Assembly (NCBI GenBank): GCA_903910495.1
Contig: CAIVZW010000123.1
Location: forward strand, 1-15,015
Length of the DNA: 15,015 bases
Direction of reading: 5' to 3'
DNA from: an uncultured beta proteobacterium
Lineage (GTDB): Bacteria > Pseudomonadota > Gammaproteobacteria > Burkholderiales > Rhodocyclaceae
Part shown: piece after piece, positions 1 to 8,077 of the stretch
Layout: every line of letters begins with the position of its first letter
How positions within the stretch are numbered: position 1 is the first letter of the stretch
Notes under the pieces: generated by a model
Told to the model about the DNA's origin: nothing
Seen by the model: the letters and a program-made list of their open reading frames with translations, nothing else
Database searches by the model: none
Translations under genes and position numbers: made by a program

Positions 1-2
1 CC

Positions 3-467
3 AAAGCTTCCAATTTCGAGCGTTTCGTATTCGATCTGGTCGGGCGTGATCCGGCCGTCATCCGCGAGTTGTGGGCCAGGGTCGATGCCGGCGGCAGCTT
101 CGATCTTTCGAAAACGCCTTGTTTTGCCAATCTGCCGCAATTCGGCTTTGTTTCAGGAAGAAGTACCCACGCCGACCGTCTGGCGACGATTCGCCTGACC
201 TTTGCCAGTTACGGCGTGATGGTCGATACGCATACCGCAGATGGACTCAAGGTCGCGCTCGAAAACCGTACGCCAGAGATGCCGATGGTGGTGCTCGAAA
301 CCGCGTTGCCAGCCAAGTTTGAAGAAACGATAGTCGAGGCGCTCGGACTTTTGCCGGAACGTCCGGCGGCCATGCAGGGCATTGAAAACCTGCCGCAACG
401 GGTCGAGGTGATGGAGATCAGCGCCGAGGCAGTAAAGCGGTTCATCGAACAGCACGCAAGCCCCTGA
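3..467 (+). CDS. thrC: threonine synthase, C-terminal part (5' end outside window)
   Basis: Threonine synthase converts O-phospho-L-homoserine to L-threonine and phosphate with pyridoxal phosphate, the last step of threonine synthesis in the cytoplasm. The open frame is already running at base 3 and reads SNFERFVFDL near the edge, a stretch typical of the region after the PLP-phosphate loop in the long E. coli/yeast-like ThrC family. It continues with FGFVSGRSTHADR and a closing domain ending in FIEQHASP before TGA. About 154 codons are visible, roughly the last third of a protein usually 430-480 residues long, so the PLP lysine is not in view. The in-frame TTG at base 69 is internal and not a start. 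The gene ends 16 bases before a strong hairpin. The assignment rests on remembered family sequence and is fairly secure. Confidence 0.88.
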   Translation, partial: KASNFERFVFDLVGRDPAVIRELWARVDAGGSFDLSKTPCFANLPQFGFVSGRSTHADRLATIRLTFASYGVMVDTHTADGLKVALENRTPEMPMVVLETALPAKFEETIVEALGLLPERPAAMQGIENLPQRVEVMEISAEAVKRFIEQHASP

Positions 468-483
468 GCCTTGTTGCCAGACA

Positions 484-516
484 ACCAAAAGGGCACCATG
501 AAGGTGCCCTTTTGGT
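484..516 (+). terminator. hairpin terminator after thrC, possibly bidirectional
   Basis: A perfect 14-bp inverted repeat (484-497 with 503-516) closes a 5-base loop. The stem has a GGGCACC/GGTGCCC core flanked by A4 on the left and T4 on the right, so each strand presents A-tract, GC stem and T-run. It starts 16 bases after the thrC stop and lies 18 bases beyond the stop of the leftward small gene, so it can end transcripts from both sides of this convergent junction. Confidence 0.85.
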
Positions 517-534
517 GTGCTGCGCTTGCCTTGG

Positions 535-672
535 CTAGAGGTAGATTACCGCCGGAAATACGGCAGCAGCAAGTACCAGTACCAGCCACTCCAGATTATG
601 CCGCGCTAGAAATCCGGTGAAATGCATGATCAGAACCGTGATGGCAATCACGTAGAACAGCGCAAACAGCAT
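535..672 (-). CDS. 45-residue membrane protein of unknown function
   Basis: I do not recognise this gene. The chosen ATG (672) follows a purine-rich AAAGGGG at a normal distance; a longer in-frame reading to 738 adds a charged, non-conserved-looking leader and would run through the promoter region. The 45-residue product begins MLFALFYVIAITVLIMHF and has two hydrophobic segments (about residues 2-18 and 28-45) separated by a short GFLARHNLEW turn. It therefore looks like a two-helix inner-membrane miniprotein with almost no soluble part. It lies downstream of nadC on the same strand but has its own -10-like box and ends at the shared hairpin. That arrangement supports a real small gene, though without homology evidence it remains a prediction. 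Confidence 0.55.
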   Translation of the reverse strand: MLFALFYVIAITVLIMHFTGFLARHNLEWLVLVLAAAVFPAVIYL

Positions 673-737
673 GGAACGCCCCTTTCTTTTGTCGTGCTGC
701 CGGCAACTGCCAGCCGCGTTCTGTTTTTCCTGTAGCA

Positions 738-743
738 ATTATA
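738..743 (-). promoter_or_regulatory. probable -10 box for the 45-residue membrane protein gene
   Basis: On the minus strand these bases read TATAAT, a perfect sigma-70 -10 hexamer, in the 118-base gap between nadC and the small membrane protein gene. No good -35 hexamer is present 16-18 bases upstream, so an activator or weak basal activity is likely if it works. A transcript would start near 731 and have a leader of about 58 bases. That leader contains a small GC-rich hairpin (six pairs, four-base loop) within about 698-716. Confidence 0.45.
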
Positions 744-790
744 GCGATATCATTTGCCGCAGTTGTGGGATTTTTGAACGGACACCCCTG

Positions 791-1663
791 TCATTTAAAG
801 CGCATGGACAGATCCAGTGCGCGAACATCCTTGGTCAAGGCGCCAATCGAGATACGGTCGACGCCGGTTTCGGCAATGCGGCGAATGGTGTCGAGAGTGA
901 CGTTGCCCGAGGCTTCAAGACTTGCCCGGCCGGCCGTTATGGCCACGGCCTCGCGCATCAGGTCGAAGTCCATGTTGTCCAGCAGAATCATCTTTGCGCC
1001 GGCATCCAGTGCCTGCTTCAACTCGGGGATGGTTTCAACTTCGACCTGAATGAACGCGCACTGTCCGCCCGTTTCGTCGGCCACGTGGATTGCCGCCGCC
1101 ATTGCCGCAGCAATGCTACCGGCGGCGATGATATGGTTTTCCTTGATCAGGATGGCGTCGTAGAGTCCCAGGCGATGATTAGCGCCACCGCCGCACTTGA
1201 CGGCGAACTTTTGCGCCAGACGCAGGCCGGGAAGTGTCTTGCGCGTATCAACGATCCGGGCCCTGGTGCCGCTGACGATATCGGCGTACTGCCTGGCTTT
1301 GCTTGCCACGCCTGATAGCAGTTGCAGGAAGTTGAGCGCCGTACGTTCGCCGGTGAGCAGTGCCCGGGCAGGGCCTTCGATTGTGCACAGAATCTGGTCA
1401 GGTACGACAGGGTCACCGTCTGCTGCCTTCCATTCGATGCGGACCGACGGATCGAGTTTCCTGAAACAGCACGCAAACCACGCCGTACCGCAGAGCACGG
1501 CATTCTCGCGTGCGATGACCGTGGCACGAGTAATGACTCCTGCCGGTACCAGTTGCGCGGTGAGATCGCCACTGCCGACATCCTCGGCGAGCGCGGCAGC
1601 GACGTTGCGTTCGATTTCTACTTCGAGCGAGGGGCCTGGAACAGCAGAAAAAAGCGTATTCAT
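791..1663 (-). CDS. nadC: nicotinate-nucleotide pyrophosphorylase (carboxylating)
   Basis: NadC (quinolinate phosphoribosyltransferase) joins quinolinate and PRPP, releasing CO2 and PPi, to make nicotinate mononucleotide in de novo NAD synthesis. The 290-residue length is normal for the family. Visible signatures include [10 protein letters not shown] (about 105-114), DTRKT (139-143, PRPP/quinolinate-binding arginine and lysine), KCGGGANHR (156-164), KENH (174-177), EVE (208-210), LLDNM (227-231), EASGN (250-254) and SIGALTK (272-278), all in the expected order. The ATG at 1663 is preceded by only a weak GGA. The gene begins 36 bases after lpxH on the same strand and is probably co-transcribed with it. 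The call is secure. Confidence 0.96.
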   Translation of the reverse strand: MNTLFSAVPGPSLEVEIERNVAAALAEDVGSGDLTAQLVPAGVITRATVIARENAVLCGTAWFACCFRKLDPSVRIEWKAADGDPVVPDQILCTIEGPARALLTGERTALNFLQLLSGVASKARQYADIVSGTRARIVDTRKTLPGLRLAQKFAVKCGGGANHRLGLYDAILIKENHIIAAGSIAAAMAAAIHVADETGGQCAFIQVEVETIPELKQALDAGAKMILLDNMDFDLMREAVAITAGRASLEASGNVTLDTIRRIAETGVDRISIGALTKDVRALDLSMRFK

Positions 1664-1699
1664 GAAATATCCAAAAACTGGAATTCGGAAGCAATGATT

Positions 1700-2440
1700 T
1701 TAAAGCGGCTCACGGGTGAGTCGTTTGCCGTCCCAGCACAGAAATTCGCCGCGATCTTCGTGCCAGTCCGACATCACCCAGCGCTCGACATGGATGCCGT
1801 CAACCAGGTGGTCGTGCATTGCCGGGTGGTGCGTATGGCCATGAATAAAGGTGGCGTAACCGTGGTAACGCAGAAAATCATCCGTGGCATCGGGATTGAG
1901 ATCCATCAGGTCGTGCTGGCCCTGTTTCAGTTTTTCAAGCTTTGCCTTCTCGCTCTGCCGGCGTAGCGCAGCGGCAATGGCTTTGCGTTCCACCAGTGGC
2001 TTGTTCAGAAAAGTCACGCGCCAGACCGGATCACGAACCTGAGCGCGAAATGCCTGGTAGTCCTTGTCGTCGGTACAGAGCATGTCGCCGTGCGAAAGCA
2101 CAAATTGCCAGGCGGGCAGCGACAGCACGTAAGGATCCGGCAGCGGCTTTGCTCCACTGCGAAGTGCAAATTCGTTTCCCAGCAGGAAGTCGCGATTGCC
2201 GTGCATCAACGACAGTTTGACGCCGGAGTCGCTCAGTGCGCGCAGACTATCGACGATTTCACGATTGAAAGCGTCTTCGGGATCATCGATACCGTCATCG
2301 CCGGGCCAGGCTTCAAAGAGATCGCCGAGAATGTAGAGATGCTCGGCGGCACGGGCACGGCCCGCGAGGAAATCAAGAAAGATGCGGGCGATACCGGGCG
2401 TTTGTGGCGAAAGGTGAAGGTCTGAAATGAAATGGATCAC
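1700..2440 (-). CDS. lpxH: UDP-2,3-diacylglucosamine diphosphatase
   Basis: LpxH hydrolyses UDP-2,3-diacylglucosamine to lipid X and UMP, the fourth step of lipid A synthesis, as a peripheral inner-membrane enzyme. The 246-residue protein opens with the metallophosphatase motif SDLHL (D7, H9), then GDLFEAW (D40), HGNRDFLL (N82, R83), SHGD (H117) and HGHTH (H200, H202), which together supply the dinuclear Mn site. The spacing closely follows the E. coli enzyme. The start is a GTG at 2440, because the catalytic motif begins only four residues later; no strong ribosome-binding site is visible. It sits 31 bases after the cyclophilin gene ppiB, an arrangement commonly seen in betaproteobacteria. 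Its presence means the organism makes lipid A by the LpxH and not the LpxI or LpxG route. Confidence 0.96.
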   Translation of the reverse strand: MIHFISDLHLSPQTPGIARIFLDFLAGRARAAEHLYILGDLFEAWPGDDGIDDPEDAFNREIVDSLRALSDSGVKLSLMHGNRDFLLGNEFALRSGAKPLPDPYVLSLPAWQFVLSHGDMLCTDDKDYQAFRAQVRDPVWRVTFLNKPLVERKAIAAALRRQSEKAKLEKLKQGQHDLMDLNPDATDDFLRYHGYATFIHGHTHHPAMHDHLVDGIHVERWVMSDWHEDRGEFLCWDGKRLTREPL

Positions 2441-2471
2441 GGCGTATTCAGACCCCTGCAGTCAGCTGCGT

Positions 2472-2963
2472 TCAGCAAATTTCAGCGCGTTCGATGACGA
2501 CATCTTCTTTCGGCACGTCCTGGTGGAACCCGGTGTTGCCGGTCTTGACGCCTTTGATCTTGTCGACCACCTCGATGCCTTCAACGACCTTGCCGAAAAC
2601 GCAGTAACCCCAACCGTTGGCATTGGGCATTTTGAAGTTGAGGAAATCGTTGTCGGCGATATTGATGAAGAATTGCGCCGTCGCTGAGTGCGGGTCGGAG
2701 GTACGTGCCATGGCTACCGTGTAGTTATCGTTCTTCAGGCCGTTGTCGGCTTCGTTCTTGATCGGGTCCTTGCACGGTTTCTGCTTCATGCCGGGCTCAA
2801 ATCCGCCGCCCTGAATCATGAAACCGGGGATGACACGATGGAAAATGGTATTGTCGTAGTGACCGGCCGCAGCGTAGGCGAGAAAGTTTTTGGCGGATTC
2901 CGGTGCTTTTTCGGCGTCGAGTTCAAGGGTGATGACGCCGAAATTGGTGTGCAGCTTGATCAT
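2472..2963 (-). CDS. ppiB: cytoplasmic peptidyl-prolyl cis-trans isomerase (cyclophilin)
   Basis: This cyclophilin isomerises X-Pro bonds during protein folding. The 163-residue protein has no signal peptide and consists of a single cyclophilin domain. It shows the active-site stretch [15 protein letters not shown] (41-55, catalytic R43, F48, Q51), AMART (85-89), AQFFIN (96-101) and the C-terminal [15 protein letters not shown]. These positions match E. coli PpiB (164 residues). A good AAGGA ribosome-binding site lies 5-6 bases before the ATG, inside the last codons and stop of the upstream paralogue, so the two cyclophilins are surely co-expressed. The gap between them is only 9 bases. The pair probably arose by tandem duplication, one copy gaining or keeping a secretion signal. 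Confidence 0.95.
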   Translation of the reverse strand: MIKLHTNFGVITLELDAEKAPESAKNFLAYAAAGHYDNTIFHRVIPGFMIQGGGFEPGMKQKPCKDPIKNEADNGLKNDNYTVAMARTSDPHSATAQFFINIADNDFLNFKMPNANGWGYCVFGKVVEGIEVVDKIKGVKTGNTGFHQDVPKEDVVIERAEIC

Positions 2964-2972
2964 GGAAATTCC

Positions 2973-3533
2973 TTATTTTTTATCGGTGATGATTTTGACA
3001 GACTGAATGACGACCGGTTCGAGCGGCACATTCTGATGCATGCCACGGTTGCCGGTCGGCACCCTGGCGATTTTATCGACCACCTCCATGCCTAGCGTAA
3101 CCTTGCCGAATACGGCGTAACCACCACCATTCAACGGGTAATCGAGTTGGCTGGAGTTGTCCTTGTGGTTGATGAAAAATTGGGAGCTGGCTGAATTCGG
3201 GTCTGCACGGCGCGCCATGGCAATCGTTCCACGCTGGTTTTTCAGGCCGTTTTGCGATTCATTGATAATCTGGCCGGCGGTCGGTTTTTCACCCATATCC
3301 TTGGTGAACCCGCCGCCCTGAATCATGAAGCCGTCCATGACACGGTGGAAGATGCTGCCGTTGTAAAAGCCGTCCTTCGCATAGTGCAGGAAGTTCTTCA
3401 CCGTGACCGGGGCTTTTTCGGAGTCGAGTTCAATGACGATCGTGCCCATAGATGTCTGCATTTCAATGCTGGGTGCGGCCAAGGCGACGACAGAGAACAT
3501 TAGCCCGGTTACTATGAAGAGTTTCTTTATCAT
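2973..3533 (-). CDS. ppiA: periplasmic peptidyl-prolyl cis-trans isomerase (cyclophilin)
   Basis: The 186-residue protein carries a clear Sec signal peptide: MIKK charge, hydrophobic core [15 protein letters not shown] and a likely signal peptidase I site near residue 19-20. A cyclophilin domain with [15 protein letters not shown] (62-76; R64, F69, Q72), AMARR and SQFFIN follows. It should therefore catalyse proline isomerisation in the periplasm, helping fold exported and outer-membrane proteins. Its ATG overlaps the TGA of the L,D-transpeptidase gene by one base (TGATG), pointing to translational coupling with a periplasmic cell-wall enzyme. The domain is closely related to the adjacent cytoplasmic cyclophilin. 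The symbol is used in the E. coli sense of a periplasmic PPIase. Confidence 0.92.
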   Translation of the reverse strand: MIKKLFIVTGLMFSVVALAAPSIEMQTSMGTIVIELDSEKAPVTVKNFLHYAKDGFYNGSIFHRVMDGFMIQGGGFTKDMGEKPTAGQIINESQNGLKNQRGTIAMARRADPNSASSQFFINHKDNSSQLDYPLNGGGYAVFGKVTLGMEVVDKIARVPTGNRGMHQNVPLEPVVIQSVKIITDKK

Positions 3534-4741
3534 CAGGCAGTTCCTTCAAAAATGATTTTCCAGCTACCATCCTCACGGATCCAGTACTGGCGTTTTTTCA
3601 TCTGGTTGTTGAGGTTATTGCTCTGGTAATCCTGCTCAAAAGTGACAATTACCAGTTCATCCTTGCCCGGATTGCGGAACATCGACACATTCGAGAGCTT
3701 GACCTTGATCCAATCCTTGCCGGCATTGACCAGGCGTTTTTGCTGTGCGAACTGCTCCAGGCCCTGATTCCTGGTCTGGAATTTTTTCGAGTAGTTTTTC
3801 AGGTAGCGGTTAACGTCCTTGCTTTCCCAGTCGCTGCGCCATTCGTCGATCTTCTTGTTGAGTGTAGTGCGCTCGTTCTGCCAGTCGTCAAACGAGAGCC
3901 ACTCGATCGAGTTACTGATGATGACGGGCGTCAGGCCAATCTGCATATTTTTGGCGAGGGCATCGAGATCGACGTTGGAGAGCACAACGCAGCCATCTGA
4001 GGCCCTAGGCGGCCGCGAAAAGGTATCCGATGGCGTTCCGTGCAGCCAGATGCCGTGGCCGTTGCGCCCCTGGCGCTTATCCCATTCGTTGGGGTAGTTG
4101 ATCGGAAAAGCACCGGAGCCGTAGAAATCGCCGATTTTCTGAGGTGACAGCTTGGAGGTGACGTGATAAACGCCGATAGGAGTCTTCTTGTCGCCTTCCT
4201 GTGTCTTGTCGGCGCCGAGTTTGCCCTGAGAGACGTAGTAGTCGGCGACAAAACGCGGACGGCCATTGTCGTTCTGGTAAAGATAGAGACGCGATTTTTG
4301 CGTGTCGATGACAATCGCGTGTTTCTGATCCGACTGCATTTGCAGCAGATAGCGCGGCATATAGTCGGCAGTGGCTGCCCGGTTACGGTAAGCCTTGAGC
4401 CGGGCAATGACTTCTTCGCGCAGATCGCTCAGTTTTTCCTGCGGTGCATTGCTGGCGTTGCCGAAGGTCGATAGTGGCATGCTGCGTGCCAGCAGCAGAT
4501 CACCTTTGATCAGGTGGGCCAGACGGAAGTTCGGATACTGTTTCAGGAGCGTTTCGGTTTGTTCGAGCGCCGTATCGAGACGTTTTTTCTCGATTTCGAC
4601 GAGAATCCGGGAGAGTTGTGGTTCCGGACCCGAGTCAGAAAAAATTGCCAGGTGGCTCGGGAGGCTGTTTTCTCCGGCGATAACGTCTGGCCCTGCAGCG
4701 CAGACAAGAATCAGCGCAAAAGCAAATGCAACACGCCGCAT
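3533..4741 (-). CDS. exported L,D-transpeptidase (YkuD domain) with C-terminal NTF2-like domain
   Basis: L,D-transpeptidases act on peptidoglycan tetrapeptide stems to form 3-3 cross-links or attach proteins. I start the gene at ATG 4741, giving 402 residues, because it forms a TGATG overlap with the upstream stop and begins a proper signal peptide ([17 protein letters not shown]); the ATG at 4771 would bury it behind ten residues with no ribosome-binding site. After a helical region (about 40-130) comes the YkuD domain (about 141-280): [31 protein letters not shown] (H234) and SDGCVVLSN (248-256, catalytic C251). Residues about 290-402 form a separate W-rich alpha+beta domain ending [14 protein letters not shown], which resembles the NTF2-like domain seen in Cds6-type proteins and also in the preceding gene. 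The overall arrangement resembles YafK-type enzymes; the exact reaction cannot be told. Confidence 0.88.
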   Translation of the reverse strand: MRRVAFAFALILVCAAGPDVIAGENSLPSHLAIFSDSGPEPQLSRILVEIEKKRLDTALEQTETLLKQYPNFRLAHLIKGDLLLARSMPLSTFGNASNAPQEKLSDLREEVIARLKAYRNRAATADYMPRYLLQMQSDQKHAIVIDTQKSRLYLYQNDNGRPRFVADYYVSQGKLGADKTQEGDKKTPIGVYHVTSKLSPQKIGDFYGSGAFPINYPNEWDKRQGRNGHGIWLHGTPSDTFSRPPRASDGCVVLSNVDLDALAKNMQIGLTPVIISNSIEWLSFDDWQNERTTLNKKIDEWRSDWESKDVNRYLKNYSKKFQTRNQGLEQFAQQKRLVNAGKDWIKVKLSNVSMFRNPGKDELVIVTFEQDYQSNNLNNQMKKRQYWIREDGSWKIIFEGTA

Positions 4742-5802
4742 CAACCGACCCGTTCCTGCTGAATGAGCCATTTGCCGGCGAATTTCACGAAAACAACAGT
4801 CTTGCTGGACGAGGTCTTGAGGGTCGATGAGGTGTAATGCTGACGAAACCTGACCGTGGCCTTGTCGCCGGCAACAGAAACCTTGATGTCATCAACGCTG
4901 ACCTGCAACTTGCCCGGTTTGTCGATGCGCTGGGTACGTTCGGTTTCCCATGCCTTGCGCGCCATACCGTTCGGCGTCTGAAAATCGCTGGCATAGTAGC
5001 TGAGGTAGGTTTTCACATCCTTGCGTGACCATGCACTGGCCCACCCCTGCAAGACCTTGGTGACATCAGCGTCACCGTTGCTGGCATCCGGGGCTTTTAC
5101 GGAGACGGCGGGTTCTGCAGGCTTGATGACCGGTTTTGCCGGTGGGGCGGGAGGACTGGTGGATATGACTTTGGGCGCTTCCAAGGCAGCAGTTTTGACC
5201 GGTTCAGTTGCCGGACGTGTAGACGCTGAGCCAGGTTTCACCCCCGGCTTGGATGATGTGCTGATCAGTTCCTTGATCATCGACAACTTGGTCTGTGTGG
5301 CGGTGTTCGATGAGTCGAGTTGGAGTGCTTTGTCGTAGGCCTGGCTGGCCAGCTTGGCATAAACGTCACCGAGGTTCTCATGCGCGATGGAATAGCTCGG
5401 ATGCGTCCGGATGGCCATTTCAAGTGCTGCCCGTGCCTTGTCGTACTGCTTCTGCTGGGCGTAAAGCACGGCGAGATTGTTGTAGGGTTCGGGCAACTCG
5501 GGGAAATCTTCGGACAATTTGGTGAACACGGCGATGGCCTCCGCCGGGCGTCCAATCTCGGTCAGTATCAGGCCCTTGAGAAAACGCCCCTGAGCGTCTT
5601 TCGGCTTGGTCGAAATATAGATATCGACCTTTTCCAGTGCTTGCGGCATCTGGCCTTGTTTCATCAGGAGCTGGATTTCTGGCAGTGCTTGAGCATTGGC
5701 CTGAGTATTGGTCTGGGCGCTGGCGCCGGAAACACTCAGAACCAAGCCAATAAAAATGGCTGAAAGGCGCGCCAGTGATGGCGTTAGGGAGTTTGGAGGC
5801 AT
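4741..5802 (-). CDS. exported TPR protein with C-terminal NTF2-like domain
   Basis: The preferred ATG (5802) gives 353 residues starting with a signal peptide (MPPNSLTPSLARLSAIFIGLVL, likely cut after SVSGASA). A longer reading from a TTG at 5874 would precede it with a non-signal-like leader. Residues about 40-180 hold three to four tetratricopeptide repeats (for example RFLKGLILTEIGRPAEAIAVF and PYNNLAVLYAQQKQYDKARA), a protein-binding scaffold. A Pro/Lys/Ala-rich linker (about 183-240) follows, then a domain (about 245-353) with WASAWSRKDVKTYLSYY and FAGKWLIQQE that resembles the C-terminal domain of the next gene. It is the first gene of the leftward envelope run and is coupled to the transpeptidase by TGATG, so it may position or regulate that enzyme in the periplasm. 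Function is otherwise unknown. Confidence 0.82.
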   Translation of the reverse strand: MPPNSLTPSLARLSAIFIGLVLSVSGASAQTNTQANAQALPEIQLLMKQGQMPQALEKVDIYISTKPKDAQGRFLKGLILTEIGRPAEAIAVFTKLSEDFPELPEPYNNLAVLYAQQKQYDKARAALEMAIRTHPSYSIAHENLGDVYAKLASQAYDKALQLDSSNTATQTKLSMIKELISTSSKPGVKPGSASTRPATEPVKTAALEAPKVISTSPPAPPAKPVIKPAEPAVSVKAPDASNGDADVTKVLQGWASAWSRKDVKTYLSYYASDFQTPNGMARKAWETERTQRIDKPGKLQVSVDDIKVSVAGDKATVRFRQHYTSSTLKTSSSKTVVFVKFAGKWLIQQERVG

Positions 5803-5923
5803 CGTTATGGTATACTTCAAAAAAAGTTGATTACTTAACGTGTCAATTCTAACAAGAAGCGCGTCGAATCCCAAGTATTCCTTGCGTTCCCGTTTTTTAC
5901 GGGGCGTTCTCGTGAGTCTGAAA

Positions 5924-7315
5924 ATGCTGAGAATTTACAATACCCTGTCCAGGGAAAAGCAGGTCTTTGTTCCAATCGAACCGGGCAAGGTGCGCATGTA
6001 CGTTTGCGGGATGACGGTCTATGACTACTGCCATCTCGGGCATGCCCGTGTTCTCGTCGTTTTCGACATGGTTCAGCGCTGGTTGCGCTTGAGCGGATAC
6101 GCTGTGACCTATGTGCGTAACATTACCGATATCGACGACAAGATCATCAAGCGGGCACAGGAGAACAAGGAATCCATCGGTGAACTGACCCAGCGCTTCA
6201 TCGATTTCATGGATCAGGATGCGCTCGCGCTCGGCGTCGAGAAACCCGACCACGAACCGCGCGCCACCGAGTATGTGCCGCAGATGCTCACTCTGATCGG
6301 CCAGCTCGAAACCAATGGACTGGCCTACCAGGCGACCGATGGCGACGTGAATTTCTCGGTGCGCAAATTCCAGGGTTACGGCAAGCTCTCCGGCAAGACG
6401 CTCGACGACCTGCGTGCCGGCGAGCGGGTCGATGTTGACCAGGCCAAGCATGATCCGCTCGACTTCGTGCTGTGGAAGCATGCCAAGGAAGGCGAGCCCT
6501 TCTGGGAATCACCCTGGGGCAAGGGGCGACCGGGCTGGCACATCGAATGCTCGGCAATGAGTTCTGACCTGCTCGGCAAGCAATTCGACATTCACGGCGG
6601 CGGACAGGACTTGCAGTTCCCGCACCACGAAAACGAGATTGCCCAGTCCGAAGGCGCGCACAGTTGCCAGTTCGTGAACTACTGGATGCACAACGGTTTC
6701 GTTCGCATCGATGACGAAAAGATGTCCAAGTCGCTCGGTAATTTTTTCACCATCCGCACGGTGCTCAAGAAATACGACGCTGAAGTGGTGCGTTTCTTCA
6801 TTCTGCGTGCCCACTATCGCAGTCCGCTCAACTATTCCGATAGCCATCTCGACGATGCCCGTCAGGCGCTGGCGCGCCTGTACACGGCCCTCAAAGCCGT
6901 ACAGACGGCGGCGGTTGCTATTGACTGGAACGAAGCACACGCCCGTCGTTTTCGTACAGCGATGGACGACGATTTCAACACTCCCGAAGCCTGTGCCGTG
7001 CTCTTTGATCTCGCGACCGAGGTCAATCGCAGCAAGTCAACGCAGCTCGCCGGTCAACTGCGGGCATTGGCCGGTCTGATGGGCTTGCTCCGGCGCGACC
7101 CGCAGACCTTCCTGCAGGCCACGCCGGCGAGTGGAGAAATTGAGGGCGCTGAGAATGGCTTTGCGGCCGACAAGATCGAACTGCTGATCGCCAACCGGGC
7201 GGCGGCCAAGAAGGCAAGAGATTTTCCCGAGGCTGACCGTATCCGCAGCGAACTGCTGGCCGCAGGCATCGTTCTGGAGGACGGGGCGCAAGGAACGACC
7301 TGGAGGCGGGCCTAG
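5924..7315 (+). CDS. cysS: cysteinyl-tRNA synthetase
   Basis: CysS charges tRNA-Cys with cysteine in the cytoplasm. The 463-residue protein is of normal length. It has the class I signatures HLGH (37-40, the HIGH motif) and KMSKS (266-270), plus the catalytic-site zinc ligands C28, C209, H234 and E238 at the same positions as in the E. coli enzyme. Other landmarks are [12 protein letters not shown] (63-74), [12 protein letters not shown] and [10 protein letters not shown]. The start is the ATG at 5924 beginning MLRIYNTL; the frame is open 28 codons further upstream, but those residues are not family-like and lie in the divergent intergenic region. The stop is only two bases before the Crp/Fnr-type gene, so the two are probably one transcript. 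Confidence 0.97.
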   Translation: MLRIYNTLSREKQVFVPIEPGKVRMYVCGMTVYDYCHLGHARVLVVFDMVQRWLRLSGYAVTYVRNITDIDDKIIKRAQENKESIGELTQRFIDFMDQDALALGVEKPDHEPRATEYVPQMLTLIGQLETNGLAYQATDGDVNFSVRKFQGYGKLSGKTLDDLRAGERVDVDQAKHDPLDFVLWKHAKEGEPFWESPWGKGRPGWHIECSAMSSDLLGKQFDIHGGGQDLQFPHHENEIAQSEGAHSCQFVNYWMHNGFVRIDDEKMSKSLGNFFTIRTVLKKYDAEVVRFFILRAHYRSPLNYSDSHLDDARQALARLYTALKAVQTAAVAIDWNEAHARRFRTAMDDDFNTPEACAVLFDLATEVNRSKSTQLAGQLRALAGLMGLLRRDPQTFLQATPASGEIEGAENGFAADKIELLIANRAAAKKARDFPEADRIRSELLAAGIVLEDGAQGTTWRRA

Positions 7316-7317
7316 CA

Positions 7318-8034
7318 ATGGAGGAATTGCGCGTTTGTATGGCCTGGCGGGGCAGGGGGGACTGCCTGGCCTGTGACGGCCGTGAAAACGCCTTCTTTGC
7401 CGGGCTGTCGCCTGACGCTGTGGCCCGGTTGCACGTTGATGTGCACAATACAGTCACACCCTCGGGGGAATTCCTGTACCAGCCGGCAATCAAGCCCGAG
7501 AGCGTGTGGGTGCTGCGCACCGGAGCGGTCAAACTTCTGGCCACGGCCTGGGATGGTACGCAACGCATCGTACGCGTTCTCAAGGCTGGCGATGTTGCCG
7601 GTCTGGAGGCTCTTCTCGCTGGCAGTTACGCTCATACTGCGGTCACCGTCGGCAACGTCAATGCCTGCCGGGTTCCCCTGTCGGCTATCGAACAACTCTG
7701 TCTTGAACATCCCGGTTTCCAATGGAACCTGATGAAGAAACTGCAGGCCGCCCTGCACGAAACCGAACAGTGGCTGGTGGACCTTGCCAGTTCAGGTGTC
7801 AGTGCCCGCGTGCGCATGGCTCGCCTGCTGCTGCGTCTGCGCGACGGGGAAAGCAATCGTATCTACAACTTCTCCCGGGAGGAATTGGGTCTGATGCTCG
7901 GCGTTACCATCGAGACAGCCAGCCGCATCAGCGCAGCCTTTCTGCGCGAACGACTGCTGGTTCGAAGAGAATCCGGCAGCCGTTTCTACGACGGCGACAT
8001 CGTCGGCCTGGAGAAGGTCGCTCAGGGGAAGTGA
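7318..8034 (+). CDS. Crp/Fnr-family transcription regulator with candidate Fe-S cysteines
   Basis: The 238-residue protein has a cyclic-nucleotide-binding-like beta-roll (about 25-130), a dimerisation helix (about 133-160) and a C-terminal winged helix-turn-helix (about 183-212). The recognition helix reads VTIETASRISAAF, with E199, S202 and R203 in the E--SR arrangement by which FNR contacts TTGAT half-sites. Cysteines lie at 7, 16, 19 and 117; C117 (in NACRVPL) aligns with E. coli FNR C122, while the N-terminal three are spaced C-x8-C-x2-C, unlike the C-x2-C-x5-C of E. coli FNR. An oxygen- or redox-sensing Fe-S regulator is therefore possible but unproven. The start is ATG 7318, with GGAGG 11 bases upstream inside cysS; the later ATG at 7339 would remove C7. 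Anaerobic or micro-aerobic control is an inference. Confidence 0.88.
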   Translation: MEELRVCMAWRGRGDCLACDGRENAFFAGLSPDAVARLHVDVHNTVTPSGEFLYQPAIKPESVWVLRTGAVKLLATAWDGTQRIVRVLKAGDVAGLEALLAGSYAHTAVTVGNVNACRVPLSAIEQLCLEHPGFQWNLMKKLQAALHETEQWLVDLASSGVSARVRMARLLLRLRDGESNRIYNFSREELGLMLGVTIETASRISAAFLRERLLVRRESGSRFYDGDIVGLEKVAQGK

Positions 8035-8077
8035 GCCAGCTCAGGGCAGCCTGATGCAATGCCTCGCATCCCCGATC

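Noticed and set aside
4741..4771. Longer start (ATG 4771) for the L,D-transpeptidase
   Set aside because: It lacks a ribosome-binding site and puts ten residues before a standard signal peptide, while ATG 4741 forms a TGATG coupling.
5827..5846. TTGACA on the minus strand (TGTCAA at 5841-5846) as the -35 box for the TPR operon, and a TTGATT on the plus strand for cysS
   Set aside because: No acceptable -10 hexamer lies 16-18 bases from either, so a promoter could not be supported although one must exist in this divergent gap.
8053..8070. GATGC/GCATC hairpin between the regulator and the aldo/keto reductase as a bidirectional terminator
   Set aside because: Only five base pairs with an eight-base loop and no T-run on either side.
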